Assembly (NCBI GenBank): GCA_020055645.1
Contig: CM034548.1
Coordinates: 45,934,296-45,998,295, forward strand
DNA: 64,000 nt
Origin: Tomocerus qinae
Taxonomy: Eukaryota > Arthropoda > Collembola > Entomobryomorpha > Tomoceridae
Direction: 5' to 3'
The position numbers and the translations under genes are program-made. A model generated the notes under the pieces. That model did no database searches. It saw only the letters and a program-made list of their open reading frames with translations, and was not told the origin of the DNA. Positions 1 to 9,682 of the stretch are shown piece after piece; position 1 is the first letter of the stretch, and every line of letters begins with the position of its first letter.

Positions 1-3000
1 ATCGTACTTTAGAAGCGTGAAATTTTATGAAGACATATTAGATAATGGAAAAGTAAACTGATTGGAATTGATTTTCCATTCTCATTAAAATAAATACAAA
101 AATTTGAAAGGCAGAACCTGAGATTGCACTTTACAGTGATTAGGTTTCATGAATTTTTAGAAAAACGTAAAAATTAAAAGCAAAATTGACGAAGAAAATA
201 ATTATGATGCCATAATTGATGCAGTGGCAATTGGTGTAGGTAGTAATGGAGATTCTGATGATGATGTAACAGAAAAGGAGAAAGTCATATGAGCAAAAAC
301 AAGGAGAGATCATTGACTACGTGTTCCGTTGCATGTGTGCAAGGATATTAGGCCAATTAAAAATAGATTTACTATTAATAATGGATGACAATACAGAAGA
401 TCATTTTGTTTTCATTAAAAGTCTACCTAAATTGATCTATATAATATTTCCAAACATGTATGTAGATATTGTTCAGGGTTTTTAATGACGATTATGACGA
501 ACATGAAATCAGTTCTTCACTGATAGATAAAACAGTACTTCAAAGCATAATTTTTTGAAATTTGAAAGTTTGCCGTACCAAATGTCTCCATTCACTGTTA
601 CCGCAGATTTTGAATCTTTCCTTAAATTTCACTGGAAAATTTTAGAAATCAAAATAAGTGACAAAAAGAAGAAAACGCCAAACACTGCAAAAGTACACTT
701 CATAAAGCTAGTGGTTTTAGTGGCGATGTTTTAATTGAAAGGTAAAAAAATGTAGCAGCCATATAGGTAGAAAACGAAACAGATGATGTTTCCAAAACGA
801 TTTCGACAGAAATTTTAGCACTCAATGAAGAATTAGCAAAATTGAAATGAGAGAGTATGAAAAGGAAGCTAAGAAAATATGATAATTAGTGAAGAAGATA
901 ACCACAGTTTAGAAATCTGCACAAGCTGTGTATAGTACTAAATGTTATTTTTGTCACAAAGCCTTTACGTTCAAAGATTTTAAGGAAAAGAAAATAGTTA
1001 GACATCATGAACATTTACACACCTATAATTTTATTGGTTTTGCACACAAATCGTGCATATGTTCTACACCTAAAACATTAACCGTAGCGCTTCCATAATT
1101 TTACAGGGGCTATGATGGGCACTACGGCAGCTTCTGAGGATCTTGTTAAAAGAGGTTGTAGCATTCCGCAAACATCGGAAAAGTTTATGAGCATTATAAT
1201 TAACAGCAGATCAAATTTATTGACACTGCACTTTATGCCTGAAAGTTTAGAGATTTAGTCAAGGATCTAAAGGAATTTCCTATAACAAGAGATTTATTTT
1301 CAATATAGCAAAGAACAGGTAGATTTTCTTTTAAATAAAGGTGCATATCCATATTCTTATATGGATTCTGTAGAAAAGTTCAAGGAAACAGAATTACCGC
1401 CAAAATCAACTTTTAAAAATGATCTAACCGGTAAAGATATAGACGATGATGTGTACTGCAATGCTCAGAAAGTTTTGGAAGGAGTTTGGCATTCGTAATA
1501 TGGGTGAATGGCATGATTTGTATTGTCAGCTAGATACGCGCTTTTTAGCAGATGTTTGGTTTACACTTCGTAATATAATGTACGACAAGTATATGGTCTA
1601 GATGTATGTCACTATTTCTCATTACCAATGTTAAGAATTTATTAAAGATCCTACAATGTATGTATGGCTAGAAGGTGCAATACGTGGAGGGCTAGTAGCG
1701 GGGGACTTAAGAGTTGCAAAGCAAACAATGAATATATTGTCCTGATTATGACAATAAGAAGCCATCATCTTATATTATGTACTGGGATGCAAACAATTTA
1801 TATGGTCATGCATTAAGTGAATATTTACCCATAATGGGTATAGATGGGCAACTGATGAAGAGTTAGAAGAAATAAGAAAAGATCCGAAAGTCTATATCTT
1901 GAAAATGAAAGATAATCAGAAAACATGTATGTTTTTTGAGGTTGACATGATTATCCCAGAAGATAAACATTTTTTTTAAATGCTTATCCACCCGCGCCGA
2001 CCTCAAGCGGTAGTAATGACGAGGAAATATCATATATGCAACATGAGTTGGCTGATATGTTAGGAGTAGAGTTGATGGTACAAAACATTGATTGCAGACT
2101 TGAAAGGAAGGATATGTCTGTCATTACAGGGTTTTTAAGAACTTACTTGAAATTAGGCGCTGAAATTAAATATGTTAGAAAGTTATGGTATGTAACCAGT
2201 CCATGGATGAGTTTTGTCGCCGAAAATACCAAAATGTACATTACTACTAGCGAAATCGAAAAAGGGTTCTGAAACTTTTAAATAACACAGGTTACGGCAA
2301 GCTGATTGAACAAAAAAGACAAAGAACTAAAATGCATGTAGTTCTCAATAAAAAAAGGCCTTAGATTAAATAGTAGACCAAACGTTGCCCATTCATCAAT
2401 TATAGACGATAAAATTGTCTTATTAACCATGAAGAAAATGCAGTTACTCTTGACGACAATAGCAGGTGTTGCAGTCCTAGACATTAGTAAGACTACAATG
2501 TTCAATTTTTCATTATGATTTTATTGCCAACAATATATCCTGGCAAACACAACTTGTTATATACTGACACAGACAGTTTATTTTATTTAATTGAGACAAA
2601 AAATGCTTATGATGACTGTCAAAGTTTCGAAAAGGACTTTTGATATGTCTGATTACAAACCAAATGATGACATTTTAACACAATCCTTTGAACAAAAAAC
2701 GATTAGATTCTTTACTGATGAATCACAAATGCTGTTATTACTGAATTTGTTTGTAAATTCAAACCAAAAGTCATATTGTTGTCGTAGTATAAAAACAGTT
2801 GATATTTTCAATAATACAGGCGAATATGGTACAAGAAAAAGATTAAAGGAGCAGTAGAAGTGCGGTTGAAAACGATATAGTTTTTGATCATTTTGTGGAT
2901 GCAATGTGTCCAGACAATTTTTGTAAGTAAATCTCGCGTAGTTTCTTGCATCAAATGTATACAATTGAGAGTAGAAAAGGCTATAAATGGCCTAGATGTA

Positions 3001-3155
3001 AAAGATACTCTTCCTGATGGAATTGTTACTCTAGCATATGGTCACAAAGACATTAAATTGTATGAAGAAAATGTGTATAATGTTAATATTAATGTAAATA
3101 CTTGTGAAAAAGGATGCGCCAATTTGCTGCAGATTTTGTTGATTCGTTTTTACTT
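1..3155 (+). pseudogene. Left-arm copy of family B DNA polymerase, heavily frameshifted
   Basis: This is the inverted copy of the polymerase on the opposite arm, read on the plus strand. Fragments match the right-arm protein in all three frames: the exonuclease I region near 600-620, the polymerase motif A region near 1790-1810, motif C near 2565-2580, and the C-terminal part near 2935-3155. Frequent single-base losses and gains leave no ORF longer than about 100 codons. The match starts in mid-gene because the window begins there. Every change that breaks the right-arm copy is also present here, plus dozens of private indels. It is either a decayed duplicate or an unpolished sequence of the same locus; I favour the second. 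It should not be counted as a functional gene. Confidence 0.85.
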
Positions 3156-4175
3156 AGTTATGTAACTTAAGCTAACCTAATGTAACCTAATTTAGTCTAA
3201 TGTAAATAAAAAATGAAAATAAATAGAGTAGTAGTAGTATTGTTGATTCGTTTTACTAGTTATAACCTAACCTAACCTAATGTAACCTAATTTAGTTTAA
3301 TTTAAATGTTATAAAATAAAAATGAATAGACAATATAAGTTGATGTAATCCATCATTCTTTAATGTAATTTATCGCACTGGAATTGTATTCTGAATATAT
3401 TATGGTGATGATTGAAAATAAAATAAAATTTTCCACATGTCCTGTTTGGTATGCATATTATTTATTTTAAATTAAGAAAAATTACTTTCATTTACAAATA
3501 AAGATTCTGAAACGTTAAAAGATTTGCAAAATTGTACAAATAATCAAGCTAATAAAAATACATTGCGATTTTCAAAATATCAACATTATTACGCATATAA
3601 ATATCTACTTTGCCATTGACTCAGTGTTATCTCAGTTACATGTTGCATAATTAATGTAATAAATCATTCATTTCATGCATAAACCTTGGGAAATAATAAA
3701 GTCACACTGTTACATATACACATGCACGTAGACAACCGTAGTAACCGCAGTATAAACCGCAGTAACCGCAGCACAACCGTAGTAACCGCAGTATAAACCG
3801 CAGTAACCGCATTATCAACCGCAGTACCGTAACAATCGTAAATAACCGCACTATTAACCGCAATATTATTGATTATTTCACACTCTTTAATATAAATTTC
3901 ACGTATGTAAACTCAACAATTATTTACGTAAAACTTACTGATGGAATGATCTTTATGGACAATTTATCTCTCAATAAACGTAATGATTCAATTATCAGGC
4001 TCGTAATTTCTAACGTAAAACCTTAATAACGTAATTCCTATGGTGGGACTTCATTCACACAGTATCATACATACATAACCTATTACTCATATTAAATCTT
4101 ATCTAAGTCTGCAGAGACTAACTTTTGAAACAGAGGACCAAGAGAGCTTGTGAGACACAGAAAATTTCGAAGAAA
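3156..4175. repeat. Left-arm polymerase 3' flank: TTAGG-like motifs and minisatellite, inverted copy
   Basis: This stretch mirrors 4176-5223. It contains CCTAA motifs near 3170-3290 arranged in a roughly 100-bp duplication, and an array of AACCGC-based units near 3735-3870 that is shorter than its partner at 4485-4636. The last 150 nt or so before the centre are identical to the other arm. No coding sequence is visible. Confidence 0.85.
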
Positions 4176-4484
4176 CTTCTCCGACATTTTCTGTTAGCTC
4201 TCTTGGTCCTCTGTTTCAAAAGTTAGTCTCTGCAGACTTAGATAAGATTTAATATGAGTAATAGGTTATGTATGTATGATACTGTGTGAATGAAGTCCCA
4301 CCATAGGAATTACGTTATTAAGGTTTTACGTTAGAAATTACGAGCCTGACCTATTGAATCATTACGTTTGTTGAGAGGATAAATTGTCCATAAAGATCAT
4401 TCCATCAGTAAGTTTTACGTAAATAATTGTTGAGACACATACGTGAAATTTATATTAAGAGTGTGAAATAATCAATAATATTGC

Positions 4485-4636
4485 GGTTAATAGTGCGGTT
4501 GACGCGATTGTTATTGCGGTTGATACTGCGGTTACTGCGGTTGATAATGCGGTTACTGCGGTTTATACTGCGGTTACTGCGGTTGATGCTGCGGTTACTG
4601 CGGTTTATACTGCGGTTACTGCGGTTGATACTGCGA
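4485..4636. repeat. Minisatellite of GCGGTT units (about 21-bp period)
   Basis: Six to seven tandem copies of a unit alternating TGCGGTTACTGCGGTT with GATAC, TATAC or GATGC. The array gives low-complexity open frames on both strands, rich in Ser-Asn-Arg on the minus strand and Leu-Arg-Ile on the plus strand. These are translations of a repeat, not genes. The mirrored array on the other arm has fewer and damaged units. Confidence 0.9.
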
Positions 4637-5073
4637 TACGTGTGTATATGTAGCAGTGTGACTTTTATTGTAATTTCCCAAGGTTTATGCATGAAATGAA
4701 TGATTTATTACATTAATTATGCAACATGTAACTGAGATAACACTGAGTCAATGGCTTTAAGTAGATATTTATATGCGTAATAATGTTGATATTTTGAAAA
4801 TCGCAGTATTTTTGTTCATAGCAGCTTGATTATTTGTACAATTTTGCAAATCTTTTAACGTTTCAGAATCTTTTATTTGTAAATGAAAGTAATTTTTTCT
4901 TAATTTAAAATAAATATATGCATACCAAACAGGTTTATGTGGAAAAATTTTTATTTTATTTTCAATCATCACCATAATATATATTCAGAATACAATTCCA
5001 GTGCATTAAATTACATTAAAGAATGATGGATTACATCAACTTATATTGTCTATTCATTTTTATTTTATAACAT

Positions 5074-5243
5074 TTAAATTAAACTAAATTAGGTTACATT
5101 AGGTTAGGTTAGGTTACATAACTAGTAAAACGAATCAACAATACTACTACTACTCTATTTATTTTCATTTTTTATTTACATTAGACTAAATTAGGTTACA
5201 TTAGGTTAGCTTAAGTTACATAACTAGTAAAACGAATCAACAA
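5074..5243. repeat. Duplicated 3' flank with TTAGG-type motifs
   Basis: Two copies of a roughly 100-bp segment, at about 5074-5141 and 5174-5243, each running from AAATTAGGTTACATTAGG through ACTAGTAAAACGAATCAACA. The second copy includes the last codons and stop of the polymerase reading frame, so the 3' end of the gene was duplicated. The first copy carries three consecutive AGGTT (TTAGG-type) units. The same arrangement is in the left arm. Confidence 0.8.
5171..5176 (-). promoter_or_regulatory. Possible polyadenylation signal for the polymerase
   Basis: AATAAA on the minus strand about 50 nt beyond the stop of the last polymerase frame. A second AATAAA lies at 5158-5163. In such AT-rich DNA the motif can arise by chance; position is the only support. 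Confidence 0.35.
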
Positions 5244-5499
5244 AATCTGCAGCAAATTGGCGAGCATCCTTTTCACAAGTATTTACATTAATATTAACAT
5301 TATACACATTTTCTTCATACAATTTAATGTCTTTGTGACCATATGCTAGAGTAACAATTCCATCAGGAGAGTATCTTTTTACATCTAGGCCATTTATAGC
5401 CTTTTTTCTACTCTCAATTGTATACATTTGATGCAAGAAACTACGCAGAGATTTACTTACAAAAATTGTCTGGACACATTGCATCCACAAAATGATCAA
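5224..5499 (-). CDS. Polymerase C-terminal segment
   Basis: An open frame of 91 codons overlapping the previous frame by 47 nt. Only the part after about codon 17 is polymerase-like: it contains a Tyr-Thr-Ile-Glu segment, and DGIVTLAYGH close to the end, matching the conserved C-terminal LAYGH of this family. The first codons are an out-of-frame reading of the palm segment. The overlap contains the string GTAAGTAAA, which looks like a splice donor, so a tiny intron rather than an indel cannot be fully excluded, but no suitable acceptor is evident. Confidence 0.65.
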   Translation of the reverse strand: MIILWMQCVQTIFVSKSLRSFLHQMYTIESRKKAINGLDVKRYSPDGIVTLAYGHKDIKLYEENVYNVNINVNTCEKDARQFAADFVDSFY

Positions 5500-6766
5500 A
5501 AACTATATCGTTTTCAACCGCACTTCTACTAACTCCTTTTAATCTTTTCTTTGTACCATATTCGCCTGTATTATTGAAAATATCAGCTGTTTTTATACTA
5601 CGACAACAATATGACTTTGGTTTAGTACAAACAAATTCAGTAATAACAGCATTTGGTGATTCATCAGTAAAGAATCCTAATCGTTTTTTGTTCAAAGGAT
5701 TGTGATATTTCCCTAAAATGTCATCATTTGGTTTGTAATCAGACATATCAAAAAAGTCCTTTTCGAACTTTTGACAGTCATCATAAGCATTTTTTGTCTC
5801 AATTAAATAAATAAGACTGTCTGTGTCAGTATATAACAAGTTGTGTTTGCCAGGATATGTGTTGGCAATAAAATCATAATGAAAATTGAACATTGTAGTC
5901 TTACTAATGTCTAGGACTGCAACACCAGCTGCTATTGGTCGATCAAGAGTAACTTGCATTTTCTTCATGGTTAATAAGACAATTTTATCGTCTATAATTG
6001 ATGAATGGGCAACGTTTGGTCTACTATTTAATCTAAGGCCTTTTTCTTTATTGAGAACTACATGCATTTTAGTTCTTTGTCTTTTTTGTTCAATCAGCTT
6101 GCCGTAACCTGTGTTATTTAAAAGTTTCCAGAACCTTTTTTCGATTTCGCTAGTAGCCAATGTACGCATTTTGGTATTTTCGGCGACAAAAGGCTTCATC
6201 CATGGACTTTGGTTACATACCATAACTTTCCTAACATATTTAATTTCAGCGCCTAATTTCAAGTAAGTTCTTAAAGCCCTGTAATGACAGACATATCCTT
6301 CCTTGTCTTTCAAGTCTGCAATCAGCCGTTTTTGTTTACCATCAACTTCTACTCCTAACATATCAGCCAACTCATGTTGCATATATGATATTTCCTCGTC
6401 ATTTACTACCCTTGAGGTCGGCGCGGGTGGATAAGCATTTAAAAAATCATGTTTATCTTCTGGGATAATCATGTCAACCTCAAAAAACATACATGTTTTC
6501 TGATTATCTTTCATTTTCAAGATATAGGCTTTCGGATCTTTTCTTATTTCTTCTAACTCTTCATCAGTTGCCCATCTATACCCATTATGAGGTAAATATT
6601 CACTTAATGCATGACCGTATAAATTGTTTGCATCCCAGTACATAATATAAGATGATGGCTTCTTATTGTCATAATCAGGACAATATTCATTGTTTGCTTT
6701 TGCAACTCTTAAATCCCCCGCACTTACTAGCCCTCCACGTATTGCACCTTCTAGCCATACATGCAT
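5453..6766 (-). CDS. Polymerase segment: palm and fingers, motifs A, B and C
   Basis: An open frame of 437 codons. The ATG at its start is internal; homology clearly extends upstream in the other frame. Motif A is D45 in DANNLYG, motif B lies around N217-K223 (LLNNTGYGK), motif C is Y312-T-D314-T-D316-S, and the KxY motif is K384-S-Y386. All metal-binding aspartates are therefore kept. An IRGG motif close to the start is typical of the protein-primed subgroup. The frame closes at a TAA just after a run of T, and the C-terminal residues continue in the next frame. The motifs give high certainty of family; activity is doubtful because of the frame breaks. Confidence 0.9.
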   Translation of the reverse strand: MHVWLEGAIRGGLVSAGDLRVAKANNEYCPDYDNKKPSSYIMYWDANNLYGHALSEYLPHNGYRWATDEELEEIRKDPKAYILKMKDNQKTCMFFEVDMIIPEDKHDFLNAYPPAPTSRVVNDEEISYMQHELADMLGVEVDGKQKRLIADLKDKEGYVCHYRALRTYLKLGAEIKYVRKVMVCNQSPWMKPFVAENTKMRTLATSEIEKRFWKLLNNTGYGKLIEQKRQRTKMHVVLNKEKGLRLNSRPNVAHSSIIDDKIVLLTMKKMQVTLDRPIAAGVAVLDISKTTMFNFHYDFIANTYPGKHNLLYTDTDSLIYLIETKNAYDDCQKFEKDFFDMSDYKPNDDILGKYHNPLNKKRLGFFTDESPNAVITEFVCTKPKSYCCRSIKTADIFNNTGEYGTKKRLKGVSRSAVENDIVFDHFVDAMCPDNFCK

Positions 6767-6776
6767 TGTAGGATCT

Positions 6777-8756
6777 TTAATAAATTCTTAACATTGGTAA
6801 TGAGAAATAGTGACATACATCTAGACCATACTTGTCGTACATTGTATTACGAAGTGTAAACCAAACATCTGCTAAAAGCGCGGTATCTAGCTGACAATAC
6901 AAATCATGCCATTCACCCATATTACGAATGCCAAACTCCTTCCAAACTTTCTGAGCATTGCAGTACACATCATCGTCTATATCTTTACCGGTTAGATCAT
7001 TTTTAAAAGTTGATTTTGGCGGTAATTCTGTTTCCTTGAACTTTTCTACAGAATCCATATAAGAATATGGATATGCACCTTTATTTAAAAGAAAATCTAC
7101 CTGTTCTTTGCTATATTGGGAAAATGCGTCTCTTGTTATAGGAAATTCCTTTAGATCCTTGACTAAATCTCCTAAACTTTCAGGCATAAAGAGTGCAGTG
7201 TCAATAAATTTGATCTGCTTGTTAATTATAATGCTCATAAACTTTTCCGATGTTTGCGGAATAACTACAACCTCTTTAACAAGATCCTCAGAAGCTGCCT
7301 GTATAAGGTAGTGCCCATCATAGCCCCGTAAATTATGGAAGCATACAGTTAATGTTTTAGGTGTAGAGGCCGCTATATTGCACGATTTGTGTGCAAAACC
7401 AATAAAATTATAAGGTGGTAAATGTTCATGATGTCTAACTATTTTCTTTTCCTTAAAATCTTTGAACGTAAAGGCTTTGTGACAAAAATAACATTTAGTA
7501 CTACACAGCTTGTGCGGATTTCTAAACTTGTGGTTATCTTCTTCACTAATTATCATATTTTTCTTAGCTTCCTTTTCATACTCTCTCATTTCAATTTGTA
7601 ATTCTTCATTGAGTGCTAAAATTTCTGTCAGAAATCGTTTTGGAGCATCATCTGTTTCGTTTTCTACCCTATATGAACTGCTACATTTTTGTTTACCTTT
7701 CCAATTAAAACATCGCCAACTAAAACCACTAGCTTTATGAAGTTGTACTTTTACAGTGTTTGGCGTTTTCTTCTTTTTGTCACTTATTTTGATTTCTAAA
7801 AATTTTCCAGTGGGCTTAAGGAAAGATTCAAAATCTGCGGTAACAGTGAATGGAGACATTTGAGTACGAGCAAACTTTTCAAATTTCAAAAAATTATGCT
7901 TTGGGAATACTGTTTTTATCCTATCAAGTGAAGAACAATATTTCACATGTTCGTCATAATCGTCATTAAAACCCTGAAGACAATATCTACATACATGTTT
8001 GGAATGTGCCTTATAGATCAATTTAGGTAGGTCTTTAATGAAAACAAAATGATCTTCTGTATTGTCATCCATTATTAATAGTAAATCTATTTTAATTGGC
8101 CTAATGTCCTTGCACACATGCAACGGAACACAGTAGTCAATGATCTCTCCTTGTTTTTGCTCATATGACTTCTCCTTTTCTGTTACATCATCATCAGAAT
8201 CTCCATTACTACCTACACCAATTGCCACTGCATCAATTATGGCATCATAATTATTTTCTTCGTCAATTTTTGCTTTTGAATTTTTACGTTTTTCTAAAAA
8301 TTCATGAGAGAACCCTATCACTGTAAGTGCAATCTCAGGATTCTGCCTTTCAAATTTTTGTATTTGTTTTAATGAGAATGGAAAATCAATTCCAATCCAG
8401 TTTACTTTTCCATTATCTAATATGTCTTCATAAAATTTCACGCTTTCTAAAGTACGATTTACATTGTTAGGATGCACCTGCTTGCCGTGTACACTCTCAT
8501 GAGCATATATTGCACGTTTAAAACATAAGTTATCATCAACAGCTATATTAACAAATGTTTTGTTTTTGCTTTTTAGGATATCTGGTAAAGGTATGTTTTT
8601 TCTCCCCCCACCAAAGGGTATATACTTAACAATAGTCATTTTAAACTCCTTAATATTATCTATGTTCCACCCTGATCCATTTCTTACATGTTCTTGAAGT
8701 CTTTCAGCAAAATGATCATTAGTAACAAAATTTAATAGACATTTTTGCATTTTCAA
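6777..8756 (-). CDS. Polymerase segment: linker and 3'-5' exonuclease domain
   Basis: An open frame of 659 codons beginning at a TTG, so there is no real start; it continues the previous segment after a frame change. It has the family's GSGW motif (residues 27-30) and IPLP (55-58). A Cys/His cluster (C256-x2-C259 ... H270-x3-C274) and a second one (C422-x2-C425 ... H443, H456, C459) follow. Exonuclease motif I is D308-F-E310, motif II N475 with Y479-D480, and motif III Y620-x3-D624, so the proofreading site is complete. It stops at 6777, 10 nt before the palm frame opens. Compared with relatives, about a dozen residues usually found between exonuclease and palm seem to be missing at this junction. 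Confidence 0.85.
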   Translation of the reverse strand: MKMQKCLLNFVTNDHFAERLQEHVRNGSGWNIDNIKEFKMTIVKYIPFGGGRKNIPLPDILKSKNKTFVNIAVDDNLCFKRAIYAHESVHGKQVHPNNVNRTLESVKFYEDILDNGKVNWIGIDFPFSLKQIQKFERQNPEIALTVIGFSHEFLEKRKNSKAKIDEENNYDAIIDAVAIGVGSNGDSDDDVTEKEKSYEQKQGEIIDYCVPLHVCKDIRPIKIDLLLIMDDNTEDHFVFIKDLPKLIYKAHSKHVCRYCLQGFNDDYDEHVKYCSSLDRIKTVFPKHNFLKFEKFARTQMSPFTVTADFESFLKPTGKFLEIKISDKKKKTPNTVKVQLHKASGFSWRCFNWKGKQKCSSSYRVENETDDAPKRFLTEILALNEELQIEMREYEKEAKKNMIISEEDNHKFRNPHKLCSTKCYFCHKAFTFKDFKEKKIVRHHEHLPPYNFIGFAHKSCNIAASTPKTLTVCFHNLRGYDGHYLIQAASEDLVKEVVVIPQTSEKFMSIIINKQIKFIDTALFMPESLGDLVKDLKEFPITRDAFSQYSKEQVDFLLNKGAYPYSYMDSVEKFKETELPPKSTFKNDLTGKDIDDDVYCNAQKVWKEFGIRNMGEWHDLYCQLDTALLADVWFTLRNTMYDKYGLDVCHYFSLPMLRIY

Positions 8757-9464
8757 TATTTAAAACAGGAAACATGAAGCCTGGAAATGGTCTAGAGTCG
8801 TGTATTAATGTATCATCCTGTTGTTTTTTACTAAATCCAACCACTATATCAAAATGGACCTTAAATGTACTCCACTCCTCTAAATGATGTCCAAATATTG
8901 ATAAAATTTGATTTCTTAAACTATGAAATATCCCACGAATATCCTTGACAACTACATGATCCAAACTACAATTGAATTCATGGTAAATGTCAAATGCACT
9001 TTGAACTAAGTTTAATTCTAAGTGCTCCCCACCCATTCCTACTTGATTAAAATCAACATTTGAGTAAAAGTCTGGATGGGTTTCAACTAAATGTAATTGT
9101 AGACTATGGCTTGATGAAAAAACAATGTCACAAGCAGGACAATACTTAGATCTTATAAGACTTACATTGACAATTTCAGGATTTTTGTCTAAATGTCGCT
9201 GGTCTTGAATATCGTCAACTTGTGCTGACACAGGAACCAAGTCAGAATGTCCGGCAACATTTGAAATTTTCGGCCGCTTGCTTGTAGAGGAGATTTCTTC
9301 ATCTTCTCTTCCACGTTTCCTTGTATCCAAACCTTGGGACTCCAGTTGTTGAACGCAGATGCATAATAATTGGTCGTCGTCACAGATAGTACAGATGTGG
9401 TCCGTAAGGAGATGGTCTTCCATTAAATCAAGTGTCTTGAATAGTTTGGGACACTTTGGACACG
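8719..9464 (-). CDS. Polymerase exon 2, N-terminal segment with two C2H2 fingers
   Basis: The exon starts after a textbook acceptor (pyrimidine-rich, ending TTTTCAG) rather than at the ATG 19 nt upstream, which lies in the intron. The first residues form a C2H2 finger (CPKC ... H-x4-H), followed by a Cys-rich piece (CTIC, CIC), a basic stretch (KRGRED, SKRPK) that could be a nuclear localisation signal, and another finger (CPAC ... H-x4-H). The segment ends in a region with the motif HDSRPF. The frame then closes at 8719, where the next segment continues in a different frame. No catalytic motif is here; a role in DNA or protein binding is inferred. Confidence 0.7.
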
Positions 9465-9567
9465 CTGAAAATAAATAAGTCATTTTATTAAGTCTATAGT
9501 TTAGTCAAACGTTTTAAAAATATTTAAATATTGAAGATTATTGTGGTATATTATGTTTAGTATTTAC

Positions 9568-9682
9568 CAATGCAGTGACAAGCTTCTTTAAACTTCAAAC
9601 AAGATGAACACTGGTGAATCTGCTTAAAATGCTGTTCAAAATTTCCAGCCAAAGCCACCTCGCAGAAAGGACAATTTTCCAT
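9568..9682 (-). CDS. Polymerase exon 1: start codon and C2H2 zinc finger
   Basis: Too short for an ORF screen but clear by eye. The ATG at 9682-9680 opens 38 codons containing CPFC followed, ten residues on, by H-x4-H, a C2H2-type finger. A second Cys pair (CSSC) follows. The exon ends with a good donor (ATTG followed by GTAAATA; GT at 9567-9566), phase 1. Joining to the acceptor at 9466-9465 creates an alanine codon and runs directly into a further C2H2 finger (CPKC, then H-x4-H). Zinc fingers at the N-terminus are common in animal copies of this polymerase family; the splice is my inference from borders and frame. Confidence 0.75.

Larger units (their letters stand above)
1..8458. repeat. 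Large imperfect palindrome (inverted repeat, arms about 4.2 kb, no spacer)
   Basis: The left arm (1-4175) is the reverse complement of the right arm (4176-8458). At the centre, the block at 4157-4175 pairs directly with 4176-4194, so there is no loop. Positions 3995-4148 are identical to the reverse complement of 4196-4349 (154 nt). Further out the left arm departs from the right mainly by one- or two-base insertions and deletions, often in homopolymers. In the first 380 bases I count about eight indels against two or three substitutions, plus one compound change. The left arm is about 108 nt shorter overall. It still runs at position 1, so the repeat may extend outside the window. Seen directly: the inverted repeat and the indel-rich left arm. 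Inferred: either a true inverted duplication or a fold-back read artefact. Confidence 0.95.
5224..9682 (-). pseudogene. Maverick/Polinton-type protein-primed family B DNA polymerase, spliced, with three frame breaks
   Basis: The locus reads as one family B DNA polymerase of the 'organellar and viral' type, the class carried by Maverick/Polinton elements and related virus-like elements. In order it holds a zinc-finger exon (9568-9682), an intron (9465-9567), an N-terminal region (8719-9464), a linker and 3'-5' exonuclease region (6777-8756), a palm region (5453-6766) and a C-terminal end (5224-5499). Frame changes occur within 8719-8756, at about 6767-6776 and within 5453-5499. The first and third are overlaps of adjacent frames, consistent with single indels. 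The breaks at 6767-6776 and 5453-5499 are also present in the left arm. No integrase, packaging ATPase, protease or capsid genes are seen nearby, so this is a solitary polymerase relic rather than a whole element. Alternatives are residual sequencing indels in a gene that is intact in the animal. Confidence 0.85.

Noticed and set aside
1-3165. Short ORFs at 2036, 2591 and 2884 as separate genes
   Set aside because: They are fragments of the indel-riddled inverted polymerase copy.
4450-4699. Overlapping 80- and 72-codon ORFs on opposite strands
   Set aside because: Both are translations of the GCGGTT minisatellite, with no protein-like features.
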